DNA of 64,000 nucleotides from Amylibacter sp. SFDW26 (GCF_009184395.1 NZ_WEIC01000001.1:700047-764046); one strand, 5' to 3'. Counted from the stretch's first letter, positions 34,327 through 44,536 are shown. Notes: generated by a model from the letters alone, not told the origin. Made by a program: numbers and translations.

Positions 34327-35169
34327 ATGGGGTCGCAAGCATTAGCAATCGTCGCTGGAACAGGGCGATTACCTGAGCTTTTGGCAAATGCTGCGACAAA
34401 GATGGGCCGTAAGGTGGTTTTGGTATGCTTTAACGGTTACCAACCAGAGTGGCGCACAGATCAGCCATTGATCGAGGGGGTTTTTGAAAAGCCCGGTAAT
34501 TTATTTAAATCACTACATAAAGCTGGCTGTACCGAAATTGTGTTCGCAGGGTACATCTTAAGACCGCGCATTAACCCATTGAAATTTGATATGAAAATGG
34601 TTTCTTTGGCAGCAAAATTACTGCCGAAACTTAAAATGGGTGATGGTGCAACTTTGGATGCTGTAAAAGCCGTATTCGAAGGTGAAGGCTTGAATATTAT
34701 CGGTGCCCATGAACTGTTAAGCGATCTATTGGCGCCAAGCGGGACAATAACAAAGGCCAAACCATCCGAAGATGATCTAAACGACCTGAAACGCGCACAA
34801 GAAATCACAGCGCATTTGGGTAATGCTGACGTTGGACAAGGAGCTGTTGTAGCACAAGGCCTATGTTTAGGACTGGAATCCATTCAAGGTACTGATGCCA
34901 TGTTGGATTTTGTAGCGCAAACATCTGACAATTACCGACCCGATGATAAAGCAGGTCAGGGGGTCTTGTTAAAAGCGCCCAAAGCTGGGCAAGACTGGCG
35001 TATAGATCTACCAACTATAGGTCCGCAAACCATTGAAAAAGCTGCAACAGCAAGATTAAGCGGCGTTGCTGTTCAAGCGCAATCCGTTTTGATTTTAGAC
35101 CCCGAAGAAACAGTAGAGATTGCCAATAAACATGGCCTTTTCATTCACTGTTTTGAAGTCGAAGGGTAA
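34327..35169 (+). CDS. lpxI: UDP-2,3-diacylglucosamine diphosphatase LpxI
   Basis: A 280-residue LpxI (DUF1009) protein, the alphaproteobacterial replacement for LpxH, which hydrolyses UDP-2,3-diacylglucosamine to lipid X. It begins ALAIVAGTGRLPELLANAA and has LKMGDGATLDAVKAVFEGEG (near 100-119) and GPQTIEKAATARLSGVAVQA (near 233). Between lpxA and lpxB, as expected for its step in the pathway. Confidence 0.93.
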   Translation: MGSQALAIVAGTGRLPELLANAATKMGRKVVLVCFNGYQPEWRTDQPLIEGVFEKPGNLFKSLHKAGCTEIVFAGYILRPRINPLKFDMKMVSLAAKLLPKLKMGDGATLDAVKAVFEGEGLNIIGAHELLSDLLAPSGTITKAKPSEDDLNDLKRAQEITAHLGNADVGQGAVVAQGLCLGLESIQGTDAMLDFVAQTSDNYRPDDKAGQGVLLKAPKAGQDWRIDLPTIGPQTIEKAATARLSGVAVQAQSVLILDPEETVEIANKHGLFIHCFEVEG

Positions 35170-35174
35170 TCCAA

Positions 35175-36377
35175 ATGGTGCGCCCTTTGAAAGTCTTCAT
35201 CATTGCTGGGGAGCCATCAGGCGACAAACTTGGTGGTAATCTAATGAAAGGGCTTCAAAGCCTTACAGACGGCGCAATAGAATTCCAAGGTGTTGGCGGC
35301 GAAATGATGCAAGCGGCTGGATTGCAATCTCTTTTCCCCATGTCAGACCTGTCTATCATGGGTTTATTAGAAGTAATTCCAGCCATTCCAAAGCTTAAAA
35401 AACGGATCAAACAAACAACAGATGCCGCTATCATGATGGATGCAGATGTGTTTATCACTATCGATAGCCCGGATTTTTGTCTGCGTGTTGGTAAAAAATT
35501 GCGTTTGGCAAAACCAAATCAATACAGCATTCATTATGTTGCACCTTCTGTTTGGGCGTGGCGCCCTGAGCGCGCTGCTAAGATGGCAAAAACCGTTGAT
35601 CATGTACTGGCACTTTTACCATTCGAGCCAATGTATATGGAACATGAAGGCATGACTTGCGATTTTGTGGGGCACCCAGCGGTGAACGAAGAACGCCCTA
35701 CAAAAGAGGAAGTCAAACAAGTCTTAACTGATTTAAATCTATCACCATCTGATGATATTATCAGTATTTTACCTGGATCACGTAAATCCGAGATTAATCG
35801 GCTTTTACCAATATATAAAGAAGCGATTATCGACATTCTAAAACAGCATCCAGACGTAAAGTTTATCTTACCAGCGGCGCGTCCAGTATTAAATCTTATC
35901 CAAGAACAGCTTGAAAACACTGATTTACCGATCACAATATTAGATCCATCTGAGTTTGACCCAGTTATTGCAGAGCAACGCAAACGCGCTGTTTATACCG
36001 CCAGCCAACTTGCCATTGCCACATCTGGCACAATTGCCTTGGATTTAGCAAAACAACGTTGCCCAATGGTGATTGCTTATCGCGCCAGTTGGATGACAGA
36101 ACGTGCAGTAAAACGTTTGGCACAGACTGATCGTGCAAACCTGATCAACATCATCACAGACAGCTATGTCGTGCCTGAATTGTTGTTTAATAAGTGTACA
36201 CCTGATGCCGTAGCAAAATCTGTCTTAGATATCCTAAACGATGAAAGCACTCGTAATGCTCAAGTGGCAGCCTGTGATCATGCAATGAAACAATTGGGAG
36301 AGGGACACGAGAACCCAGGGCTACGCAGTGCTCTTTCAGTGATGAATGCAATACAAGCAAATCAATCAGATGCTTGA
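35175..36377 (+). CDS. lpxB: Lipid-A-disaccharide synthase
   Basis: A 400-residue GT-B glycosyltransferase that joins lipid X and UDP-diacylglucosamine. It begins KVFIIAGEPSGDKLGGNLMK; VAPSVWAWRPERAAKM (near 115) and SILPGSRKSEINRLLP (near 194) are family signatures, as is ATSGTIALDLAKQRCPMVIA (near 278). Five bases after lpxI; last gene of the envelope run. Confidence 0.95.
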   Translation: MVRPLKVFIIAGEPSGDKLGGNLMKGLQSLTDGAIEFQGVGGEMMQAAGLQSLFPMSDLSIMGLLEVIPAIPKLKKRIKQTTDAAIMMDADVFITIDSPDFCLRVGKKLRLAKPNQYSIHYVAPSVWAWRPERAAKMAKTVDHVLALLPFEPMYMEHEGMTCDFVGHPAVNEERPTKEEVKQVLTDLNLSPSDDIISILPGSRKSEINRLLPIYKEAIIDILKQHPDVKFILPAARPVLNLIQEQLENTDLPITILDPSEFDPVIAEQRKRAVYTASQLAIATSGTIALDLAKQRCPMVIAYRASWMTERAVKRLAQTDRANLINIITDSYVVPELLFNKCTPDAVAKSVLDILNDESTRNAQVAACDHAMKQLGEGHENPGLRSALSVMNAIQANQSDA

Positions 36378-36407
36378 CCCTCGCTTACCTTCTGCCCACA
36401 AAGAGAT

Positions 36408-39161
36408 ATGATATTTCAAGACCACATTACGACCACCCCATTACCCTACGATCTTGAGCGTGCCCGTGAAACGGTGGCAGCGCTTAATCTATCCTCTGGT
36501 CATATTTATGATCTAATACTTGGAACAGCAGGATCCAGCCCGTATTTACGTGGCCTTATCGCCAAAGAACATGAATGGATTCATACACTGTGGGATCGCA
36601 ATCCTTGGGATGTATTTCAAACGTGTTTAGATGGTATCGACCCAAAGAATTTAGAAACCAGCTTACGCCAAGCCAAACGGCGCATAGCACTTTTAACCGC
36701 GCTTTCTGACCTCAGCGGCGTTTGGCCGTTGGAAGACGTGACAAAAGCTTTAACGCTGTTTGCTGATTACGCTGTTCATATAACGCTTAAAACACTTGTC
36801 GCGGCAGACATTGAGCGTGGTAAAATTCCACAAACCAATGATCCAGAAAGCTGTGCAGGTATATTCGTGCTCGCCATGGGTAAAATGGGAGCATTTGAGT
36901 TAAACTATTCCTCTGACATCGATTTGATCTGTTTCTTTGATGACGCACGATATGCGGATGACGATATCGGTGAACTGCGCCCACATTTGATCAAGATTAT
37001 TCAACGTATGTGTAAAATTCTATCGGATGTCACACGTGATGGGTATGTGTTCCGTACCGATCTTCGCTTACGCCCAAATCCATCTGTAACACCCGTTTGC
37101 GTGTCCACAACAGCCGCGATGCAATATTATGAAACCGAAGGTCGCACATGGGAGCGCGCTGCATTCATCAAAGCCCGCAGTTGTGCGGGTGATATTGCGG
37201 CAGGGGAACAGTTTTTAAAGGATTTAAAACCTTTCATTTGGCGAAAACACTTGGATTTTGCAGCTATTGAAGACGCACATGATATGCGATTGCGCATACG
37301 CGCGCATAAAAAACTTCATTCAGAAATCACAATCGCAGGTCATAATATGAAGTTGGGCAGGGGCGGTATTCGCGAGATCGAATTTTTCGCCCAAACCCGC
37401 CAAATGATAGCAGGGGGTCGCGATAATAAATTACGCGACCGGGGGACCTTGATTTCATTGCAAGACTTGGTCAACAGCAAATGGATAGAACAGCCCATCT
37501 GTGACACATTACAAGACGCTTATCGTAAGCACCGTACACACGAACACCGCATTCAAATGATCGGCGACATTCAAACGCATGACCTGCCAACGTCATCCGA
37601 CGATATGGATCGTTTCGCGCGCTTATGTGGATCAGAGGATACGAAAACGGTGTTTGATGATATTCAAAGTGACCTACAAACCGTTCATAATATCATCGAA
37701 GAGTTCTTTGCCCCTGATCAAAAACAAGCCTATACTATTGACGATTTCGAAGAAAGCTTCACGCAATGGCAAAGCTTACCTGCATTCCGCAGCCCACGTG
37801 CTGTCGATATATTTGAACGTCTTAAACCGCGTATTTCACAAGGCCTTTCAAATTCTAAACACCCCCAAGAGGCTTTGCGTGATTTCGAAACGTTCATCAG
37901 CGGACTGCCCACAGGAGTGCAGTTGTTTTCCTTATTCGACAGCAACCCAAAAATTCTGGACTTAGTATTAGACGTTGTCAGCACAGCCCCATCATTAGCA
38001 ACTTATCTGGCAAGAAATTCAAGCGTATTAGATGCCGTTATCGCAGGGACATTTTTCGAACCTTTGCCAAATAAAGAAGCTTTGATTATTGATTTTCATA
38101 AAACCCTCACAGACTTAACGGATTACGAAGATCAACTGAATATGGCACGGCGTTGGTTTAAGGAACATCATTTCCGCATAGGTGTGCTACAACTGCGCAA
38201 CATCGCAGATGCCTTTGAAGCGTCCCAAGCCTATTCCGAATTGGCACAAGCCTGTTTGGCTGGACTATTACCCTATGTTGAACGTGATTTTGCCCGCAAA
38301 CACGGTGTTATTGATGGCGGTGGCTTAGCCATATTAGCAATGGGTAAACTTGGTTCTTGTGAAATGACTGCAACATCTGATCTAGATTTGATTGTTATTT
38401 ATGACCCAGCCAATCAAGACAGCTCTGATGGCAAACGTCCGTTAGCACCCGCCCAATATTATGCTCGACTAACACAGGCTTTAGTCACAGCCCTGACATC
38501 CCCAACAGGGGAAGGAAAGTTATACGAAGTTGATATGCGTTTGCGTCCCTCAGGCCGTAAAGGGCCCGTTGCGACAAGTGTAAAAGGGTTTGAGAACTAT
38601 CAACGCAATGAAGCTTGGACATGGGAACATCTGGCACTCACGCGTGCCTCTGTTGTTGCCGGCTCTGAAGCCGTTATAAAACAAGTCGCTGATATCCGCG
38701 AAAGCATCGTTCAATCAGATCATGACCGTACAAAAGTTTTGGCTGATGTCGCAGATATGCGCAAAAAATTAGGTGAAACAAAATCCAAAGACAAAAGCAT
38801 ATGGGAAGTCAAAGAGGTCAAAGGCGGTTTGCTGGATATAGAACTCTTGGCACAAGCCTGTGCATTGATCGGGAATATCGTGGAGAATGATCCCAAGGGT
38901 CAATTGGTTTTGGCCGCAGAGGCAGGTGTATTACCATCTGATGATGCATTAACCCTGATTGAGACCCACAGCTTATTATCGCAGGTTCAACACATCAGCC
39001 GTTTGTTGGTAACAGGCAGTTTTGATGTGAATACATTAAGCCAAGCAGGGTTAGATCATATCCTGTCAGTGACCGGATATGACGACAATGCGACGTTAGA
39101 AGCAGCTATGATGTCGAAAACAAGGGATGCAGAGCAGGTGATTTTGCAGTATTTGTCATAG
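36408..39161 (+). CDS. glnE: Bifunctional glutamine synthetase adenylyltransferase/adenylyl-removing enzyme
   Basis: A 917-residue GlnE, which adds or removes AMP on glutamine synthetase according to nitrogen status. Both nucleotidyltransferase domains are intact: NYSSDIDLICFFDD (about 165-178; removing activity) and MTATSDLDLIVIYD (about 650-663; adding activity), each with a following helical domain (GRGGIREIEFFAQ near 318, VKGGLLDIELLAQA near 805). Start ATG 36408 follows a weak AAGAGA. It begins 30 bases after lpxB. Confidence 0.93.
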   Translation: MIFQDHITTTPLPYDLERARETVAALNLSSGHIYDLILGTAGSSPYLRGLIAKEHEWIHTLWDRNPWDVFQTCLDGIDPKNLETSLRQAKRRIALLTALSDLSGVWPLEDVTKALTLFADYAVHITLKTLVAADIERGKIPQTNDPESCAGIFVLAMGKMGAFELNYSSDIDLICFFDDARYADDDIGELRPHLIKIIQRMCKILSDVTRDGYVFRTDLRLRPNPSVTPVCVSTTAAMQYYETEGRTWERAAFIKARSCAGDIAAGEQFLKDLKPFIWRKHLDFAAIEDAHDMRLRIRAHKKLHSEITIAGHNMKLGRGGIREIEFFAQTRQMIAGGRDNKLRDRGTLISLQDLVNSKWIEQPICDTLQDAYRKHRTHEHRIQMIGDIQTHDLPTSSDDMDRFARLCGSEDTKTVFDDIQSDLQTVHNIIEEFFAPDQKQAYTIDDFEESFTQWQSLPAFRSPRAVDIFERLKPRISQGLSNSKHPQEALRDFETFISGLPTGVQLFSLFDSNPKILDLVLDVVSTAPSLATYLARNSSVLDAVIAGTFFEPLPNKEALIIDFHKTLTDLTDYEDQLNMARRWFKEHHFRIGVLQLRNIADAFEASQAYSELAQACLAGLLPYVERDFARKHGVIDGGGLAILAMGKLGSCEMTATSDLDLIVIYDPANQDSSDGKRPLAPAQYYARLTQALVTALTSPTGEGKLYEVDMRLRPSGRKGPVATSVKGFENYQRNEAWTWEHLALTRASVVAGSEAVIKQVADIRESIVQSDHDRTKVLADVADMRKKLGETKSKDKSIWEVKEVKGGLLDIELLAQACALIGNIVENDPKGQLVLAAEAGVLPSDDALTLIETHSLLSQVQHISRLLVTGSFDVNTLSQAGLDHILSVTGYDDNATLEAAMMSKTRDAEQVILQYLS

Positions 39162-39183
39162 AAATAAGTATTTCGAGGGTGAC

Positions 39184-39459
39184 ATGGCTGTCTTCAAAGG
39201 AAATCTAGAAATCGACCCACGCGGTATGATCTATGAGGCGTACCGCATCGAAGGTGTGACACTAGAGGAGTGTCGCATGATATTCTTAGATTGGGCGATG
39301 AATACACCTGTTGGAAATATGCAAGATTTCTTGAACCAATTGCTGACGGAATACGAAACAGACAACCCAGATCATCCGATGACAGATGTGATAAAAGAAG
39401 GTCAGAAGTCTGCGAAATCAAAACGCCGTGGTGGGCGGTCATCGCGCGTGGCTGATTAA
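39184..39459 (+). CDS. Conserved small protein of unknown function
   Basis: A 91-residue soluble protein: MAVFKGNLEIDPRGMIYEAY, then EGVTLEECRMIFLDWAMNTP and a basic tail (KSKRRGGRSSRVAD). I recall close relatives annotated only as hypothetical in Rhodobacteraceae. GAGGGTG precedes the ATG. It lies 22 bases after glnE on the same strand and may be co-transcribed with it. The basic tail might bind nucleic acid, which is speculation. Confidence 0.7.
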   Translation: MAVFKGNLEIDPRGMIYEAYRIEGVTLEECRMIFLDWAMNTPVGNMQDFLNQLLTEYETDNPDHPMTDVIKEGQKSAKSKRRGGRSSRVAD

Positions 39460-39713
39460 ATAAGCAGACCCAGAACTGACTAAGCAACACAACCATCACA
39501 CTATGGTTCGAAAACACACTTACCGCCTAAAGTATACACTCACTGAATGGGCCTGCTTCCCCAAGGCTGATACCTAGATATCTGACTATTCTCACTATTC
39601 AAGAAATCTTCAAGGTGACGTAACGTAATGAAAGAGCGACAATTTGGGTGATTTACCAAAACCTTAGAAAAGACAAAGCTTTTGATATTGGACATTATCG
39701 AGGTGGCTTAGAT

Positions 39714-40208
39714 ATGACTGCAATATTGAAATGCGATTTACCCGATGAAAGCTTACTTTCCCAATATGGGAAAGATACTGGCGCATATGTCGATTGTTTT
39801 TGCGTTGATGTTCCCAAACAAGTTAATTTGGAAGATTATATAACCGCATTCTACACAACACCTTTGTTTAAATTGGAACGATTACTCTTAAAACTCGCTT
39901 CATATCCCTCAACAGATCGAGACGTTATAGCATTAGCCGCAAATCAATCAGATCGTTTCGCTGCATGGAAGCTTGTTGAACGCACACAGAAGCAAATATT
40001 CCTGAACGCGGGGCGCACATCATCATGGTTACATGTTGATAAGAACGAGCAGGGCGCGCGGTTGTATTTTGGCTCAGCGGTCGCCAACACAACCAACGCA
40101 AAAACTGGAAAAACCGAGATGGGGTTTCTATTCTCCGCATTGCTCGGTTTTCACATTCTTTATTCGCGTGCATTACTTTGGTCAGCCCAAAAGCGGCTTT
40201 CAACCTAA
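39714..40208 (+). CDS. Conserved protein of unknown function (DUF2867-like)
   Basis: A 164-residue protein read from ATG 39714 (MTAILKCDLPDES), which has GAGGTGG before it; the frame is open from 39648. It has DCFCVDVPKQVNLEDYITAF, a basic LERLLLKLASYPSTD and a final hydrophobic GFLFSALLGFHILYSRALL. The layout recalls DUF2867-type proteins, but this is only a resemblance. It stands alone between small genes. Confidence 0.6.
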   Translation: MTAILKCDLPDESLLSQYGKDTGAYVDCFCVDVPKQVNLEDYITAFYTTPLFKLERLLLKLASYPSTDRDVIALAANQSDRFAAWKLVERTQKQIFLNAGRTSSWLHVDKNEQGARLYFGSAVANTTNAKTGKTEMGFLFSALLGFHILYSRALLWSAQKRLST

Positions 40209-40240
40209 TTCAAGCAAATGCCTTAAGTGTAAAATATCTG

Positions 40241-40603
40241 TTATTCGCCTATAAATGACCAAGTATCTGCGCCATCAAAGCGACGAATTCTTATCGAGTT
40301 TAATATCGCCGGATCTGATAACCTCAGATTAAAGGCCATTTTGCTGTCAGCTTTAGGCTTAAGATGTTCCCAATGCGTTGTACATCCGCAATTTTTACAA
40401 CTGTGGAATGCAATATTTTTCTGATCTCTGCTGTATGCAATAGTTCCATCAGGTGGACTTTTTATTGTGACATTTTCAATAAGAGAGTAGCCCCATATAG
40501 TGCCCAAGCGAATGCATATAGAACAATTACATTCTAGCGCCGTTTCAATTGTATCGCTCACGTGAAAACGAACCCTACCACAGTGACAACGCCCCTCGAT
40601 CAT
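40241..40603 (-). CDS. GFA/CENP-V family zinc-binding protein
   Basis: A 120-residue protein of the glutathione-dependent formaldehyde-activating (GFA) fold. The zinc-binding Cys pattern is clear: RCHCGRVRF (4-12), ECNCSICIR (about 29-37) and CKNCGCTTHW (about 67-76). Despite the family name most members have no proven enzymatic role. It lies 10 bases after the M20 peptidase gene on the same strand, so the two are probably one unit. Confidence 0.9.
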   Translation of the reverse strand: MIEGRCHCGRVRFHVSDTIETALECNCSICIRLGTIWGYSLIENVTIKSPPDGTIAYSRDQKNIAFHSCKNCGCTTHWEHLKPKADSKMAFNLRLSDPAILNSIRIRRFDGADTWSFIGE

Positions 40604-40613
40604 ATCATGCCTT

Positions 40614-41996
40614 TCACTCGGTTTGGCTCAGTGCATCCAAAATACGTGCCCAGCTGCGGATACCTTTGTGGAAACTGCGAAGGTCGTATTTCTCATTCGG
40701 CGAATGGATACTGTCATCATCTTGAGCAAAGCCGATAAGCATGGTTTCTAGACCGACTATATCTTGGAAATGTCCTGCGATAGGTATCGAGCCACCACAG
40801 CCCACAAACACACCTTCGTTCGCCCATTCGTTCGACAATGCATTACGTGCTTTTTCAAACGCTGGGTGATCAATCGCCATGTTGGATGCACTATCCCCAC
40901 TTGTAGAATGATAGGTCACTGTACAATCCTCTGGCAGATGACTTTCGATATGTTTTTTAAAGGCCGCTTCAACCTGATCAGGATCCTGTTGCCCAACCAA
41001 ACGAAAACTGACCTTTGCATTGGCCTCTGATGGCAAAACAGTTTTAAACCCTTCGCCTGTATATCCACCCCACATGCCGTTAATCTCGGCTGTTGGACGT
41101 GACCACAACATTTCCAAAACACTGCGCCCATCTTCACCAGCTGGTTTAGACAACCCAACTTCGTTCAGGAACTTATCGCCGTCGAAATCAAGGTTATTCC
41201 ATTGTTCCGCAACATTTGCAGGCAATTCAGGCACACCGTCATAAAACCCTTCTAACGTTACGCGGCCTGTTTCATCATGCAAAGCCCCCAAAGCTTGGCT
41301 CATCACGCGCAGCGGGTTGATAGACGGACCACCATACATACCACTGTGTAAATCTTTGCTTGGTCCAGTAATCGTAAACTCTGCCTTCACCATCCCACGC
41401 AACATTGTCACGATAGAAGGTGTATTGGGTTCAACCATACCTGTGTCACAGATCAAGGCGACATCCGCTTGCAACTCATCCTTGTTCTCATTCATATAAG
41501 GCACAAGAGATGGTGAACTGCTTTCCTCTTCACCTTCAAAGAAGATCGAAATTTTTGTGGGTAATGAACCAGTCACTGTTTTCCAAGCACGACAGGCTTC
41601 AACAAATGTCATCAACTGACCTTTGTCATCAGACGATCCACGGCCACGTATCACAGGGCCATTTGGTGTATCCTCAATCTTTGCATCAAACGGTGCTGCA
41701 TTCCACAATTCCAACGGATCAACAGGTTGAACATCATAATGCCCATAAAATAGCACATGCGTACCATCTGTTTGATCGCCATGCGCCATAACCATCGGGT
41801 GACCAGGAGTAGGGCGTTTAGATGCGTCAAAGCCGATTGATTTCAGATCATCTACCAGCCAATCAGCCGCTTTATCACATTCACCTGCATAAGCGGGGTC
41901 TGTGGATATGCTTTCGATTTTCAGCAAGTCAATCAAACGCGCTAAAGCGGCGTCTTGATCGGCATCAATATGGACAAGAACTTTCTCTAATGACAT
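40614..41996 (-). CDS. M20 family metallopeptidase (dipeptidase type)
   Basis: A 460-residue M20 peptidase with two metal ions. FYGHYDVQPVDP (near 83-94; His and Asp), GRGSSDDKGQLM (near 116-127), FFEGEEESSSPSL (near 147-159; catalytic Glu pair) and the final metal His in DDSIHSPNEKYDLRSF (near 428) are visible. An oligomerisation lid (about 190-350) has DLHSGMYGGP. It most resembles cytosolic non-specific dipeptidase/carnosinase-like enzymes. Divergent from the M23 peptidase gene. Confidence 0.92.
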   Translation of the reverse strand: MSLEKVLVHIDADQDAALARLIDLLKIESISTDPAYAGECDKAADWLVDDLKSIGFDASKRPTPGHPMVMAHGDQTDGTHVLFYGHYDVQPVDPLELWNAAPFDAKIEDTPNGPVIRGRGSSDDKGQLMTFVEACRAWKTVTGSLPTKISIFFEGEEESSSPSLVPYMNENKDELQADVALICDTGMVEPNTPSIVTMLRGMVKAEFTITGPSKDLHSGMYGGPSINPLRVMSQALGALHDETGRVTLEGFYDGVPELPANVAEQWNNLDFDGDKFLNEVGLSKPAGEDGRSVLEMLWSRPTAEINGMWGGYTGEGFKTVLPSEANAKVSFRLVGQQDPDQVEAAFKKHIESHLPEDCTVTYHSTSGDSASNMAIDHPAFEKARNALSNEWANEGVFVGCGGSIPIAGHFQDIVGLETMLIGFAQDDDSIHSPNEKYDLRSFHKGIRSWARILDALSQTE

Positions 41997-42066
41997 GGTA
42001 CGGATTCTTTCGCTTGTAGATTGCGAGAAACTAAATAGATTTCAGGTTCAAGTTAAAGAGGTAATT

Positions 42067-43056
42067 ATGTTTTTTCGTATATTCTTTTGTTTGTCTCTGA
42101 CATCACTACCAGCAATGGCAGAACCACCTGTTCTGCAACTCCCAATAGATTGCGAATTAGGAAAAACTTGCTTTATCCAACAATATATGGATTTGGACGA
42201 CAGCAAGAATGTACGTGATTTTGGTTGTGGTACAGCCAGTTATGATGGCCACAAAGGAACTGACTTTAGATTATTAACCATTCAAGACATGGAAGACGGC
42301 GTAAATGTAATCGCATCGGCCAGCGGGCGCGTACAAGGAACACGCAATACTGTCGTAGATAAAATCCTAAAAACACCAGAAGATCGCGCAGCAATCAAAG
42401 GCAAGGAATGCGGCAACGGTTTGGTTTTAAAACACGCCGATGGTTGGGAAACCCAATATTGCCATCTGAAACAAGGTAGTGTGACAGTTAAAAAAGGCCA
42501 ATCCATAGAAGTTGGCGACGTATTAGGGCAGGTAGGATTGTCAGGCCAAACACAATTCCCGCATGTGCATCTGTCTGTACGCCACAATGGCAAAAAAGTT
42601 GATCCTTTCTTAAACCCGAATAAAACGGTTCAGTGCGGAGAACTGCCAATAGGCAATCTGTGGGCAGAAGATTTACAAGAGAGACTGGCTTATCAACCCA
42701 CCCAAATTATCAATCTTGGTTTTGCAGATGGGCCGATCACAGTAAATGATATCGACAACAAAACATTCCAGAACTTTACGCCTTCACGTAAAACCGCCGC
42801 ATTGGTTGGATATGTTCGCGCGATCAACCTCAATGCAGGAGATCAGGTTCGTATAACACTTTCAAATGAAAAAGGTGAAATCATCACAAATACATATGAT
42901 CCACTTGAACGTAGGAAAGCGGTTCAATTTAATTTCGCTGGTAAAAAAGCCCCGCGTGGCGGTTGGATTGCGGGGGAATATATAGTTACAGCAGAAATAT
43001 TAAGAAACGATCACGTTCTTATTAAACGTGTCTTAAAACGTAAGATACTTGAATGA
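42067..43056 (+). CDS. Secreted M23 family peptidase
   Basis: A 329-residue protein with signal peptide (MFFRIFFCLSLTSLPAMA) and an M23 (LytM-like) zinc endopeptidase domain: YDGHKGTDFRLL (near 60-71, metal His and Asp), NGLVLKHADGWETQYCHLK (near 118) and FPHVHLSVRHNG (near 164-175, HxH). It would cut peptidoglycan cross-bridges or regulate cell-wall enzymes in the periplasm. AAAGAGG before ATG 42067 supports that start over 41995. A C-terminal beta-rich domain of about 120 residues follows. Confidence 0.9.
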   Translation: MFFRIFFCLSLTSLPAMAEPPVLQLPIDCELGKTCFIQQYMDLDDSKNVRDFGCGTASYDGHKGTDFRLLTIQDMEDGVNVIASASGRVQGTRNTVVDKILKTPEDRAAIKGKECGNGLVLKHADGWETQYCHLKQGSVTVKKGQSIEVGDVLGQVGLSGQTQFPHVHLSVRHNGKKVDPFLNPNKTVQCGELPIGNLWAEDLQERLAYQPTQIINLGFADGPITVNDIDNKTFQNFTPSRKTAALVGYVRAINLNAGDQVRITLSNEKGEIITNTYDPLERRKAVQFNFAGKKAPRGGWIAGEYIVTAEILRNDHVLIKRVLKRKILE

Positions 43057-43124
43057 TAAGACGAAAGTTGCTTTTTTCCATATAACTTACATAATTTACC
43101 CATATGAGGGTATAGGGGACATAT

Positions 43125-43640
43125 ATGTATATTAATCTTAAGATTGCTATAGGGCTGCTTCTTATTAGTTTGACCCCAACATTAAGCCATGCCCAAGATC
43201 AAAAATTAGACCTTAGCTTAGAAACAAAACGCATTACGCGTACATGTTTAAATGCATTAGAACAAAACCAAAGCGACCTCTCTGCGTTGACCCAATATGC
43301 TTTTGTGAAAAAAGGAAACAAGTATTTCAAGCCCAAAATTAAGGCAGGTTTTCTGAACACAAAACGCGCATTCAGAGTCCATATTGGTAAATTTGGTAAA
43401 GGTAAAATATGCCACCTAAACGCATTATTCGTTGCAGGTGCGGATGCGAGAAAAATATCAAACGCAGCTTTTTCCGAGGTCAAAAAAAATGGATATAAAC
43501 AAACAGTCGTTAAAGACAAACGCGGCAGAGCTATGCAGGTTTATAAAAAAGGTGACGTTAACTTACTGATAAATGGTAGTACTATTTATAACAGCGGCTC
43601 TCCAACAACGGCACTATCATTTGCAAGAGTGGTCTTTTGA
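43125..43640 (+). CDS. Secreted Cys-pair protein, tandem paralogue 1
   Basis: A 171-residue protein with a signal peptide (about 1-23, ending SHAQ). The mature part starts KLDLSLETKRITRTCLNALE, is rich in Lys, and has a second Cys in GKGKICHLNALF (about residue 96). The same two Cys positions recur in the next two genes. I do not recognise the family. GGGGA precedes the ATG. Its stop overlaps the start of paralogue 2. Confidence 0.7.
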   Translation: MYINLKIAIGLLLISLTPTLSHAQDQKLDLSLETKRITRTCLNALEQNQSDLSALTQYAFVKKGNKYFKPKIKAGFLNTKRAFRVHIGKFGKGKICHLNALFVAGADARKISNAAFSEVKKNGYKQTVVKDKRGRAMQVYKKGDVNLLINGSTIYNSGSPTTALSFARVVF

Positions 43641-44152
43641 TAAATATTAAATTGAAAAATTATATCTTCCTTGTACCATTCGTAATGCTGACTTCTGGGC
43701 TGGCTGCACAAGCACAACAATTAAATTTGAATGCAGAAGCTAAATTGGTAACCAGAGCATGTTTGGATGCATTAAAAAACAAACGATCGCATCCTGATTT
43801 ATTAGGCATATATAACTATACAAAAGTCAAAAAAGCATATGAAAAACCCGTGGTTAAATCAAAGGTGTTTAATAAAAAACAGTATTTTAGTGTTAGAATG
43901 ATCAAGTGGGGCGGTCAGCCTGCGTGCAGTGGCGTGGCCAATAATGTTAATCGTGCCTCAGCTAAGGATATAACAGATGGTGTGCTATCAGAATTGAAAA
44001 AGCGCGGTTATAAGAAAATCACAGCAAAGAATAAATTCGGTGTGGCTTTAACAGCCTATGCAACAAAAGACCATATGATCACAATCAACATGTCACACCA
44101 AACGCGTGGCGGCTCACAATTTGTCACGATGCAATTTGGGCAACTTCCATAA
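43637..44152 (+). CDS. Secreted Cys-pair protein, tandem paralogue 2
   Basis: A 171-residue relative of the gene before it. The start is TTG at 43637, overlapping the previous stop by four bases; this gives a good signal peptide (NYIFLVPFVMLTSGLAAQAQ). Matching segments are LVTRACLDALKNKRS (compare ITRTCLNALEQNQS) and GGQPACSGVANN (second Cys), then VLSELKKRGYKKITAKNKFG (compare FSEVKKNGYKQTVVKDKRG). Function unknown. Confidence 0.7.
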   Translation: MINIKLKNYIFLVPFVMLTSGLAAQAQQLNLNAEAKLVTRACLDALKNKRSHPDLLGIYNYTKVKKAYEKPVVKSKVFNKKQYFSVRMIKWGGQPACSGVANNVNRASAKDITDGVLSELKKRGYKKITAKNKFGVALTAYATKDHMITINMSHQTRGGSQFVTMQFGQLP

Positions 44153-44536
44153 CAAAATGTATTAAATGCTATGTGTGTTTGAGCCATAGATTTTCGACGA
44201 AAACAATAGACCGTACGCAGGTGTAACGCCGTATCAACATTTTGCGGGGTATAACCATTCCCGTCGACACAAATTGGTTTTCGGATTTCCGAAGGACGGG
44301 TAACAGCGTCAAATGAAGAAACCGCTAAAATGACAGGTCAAACTAAGCGCAAGGCATGGCAACCTTGTTCGGTTCTATAAACCACATCGGTGGGCCCACC
44401 ATTTTCAACCATATAAATCTAAGATACTTAACCTCACCAGTAAAATTCTGGGTGCGGAAAATTAGCCGTTGTTTAACACACATTATGTGTTTTAAGTGAT
44501 TTGAAGCTATTTATAAACTTATTATGGAAGTTCCTA
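44153..44536. other. 384-bp intergenic region inside the paralogue cluster
   Basis: No gene is supported. On the minus strand a frame from about 44415 to 44040 is open apart from one stop and reads segments such as SFDAVTRPSEIRKPICVDGN, but I cannot tie it to a family. The higher GC of this stretch than of the genes on both sides is noticeable by eye. Confidence 0.35.
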
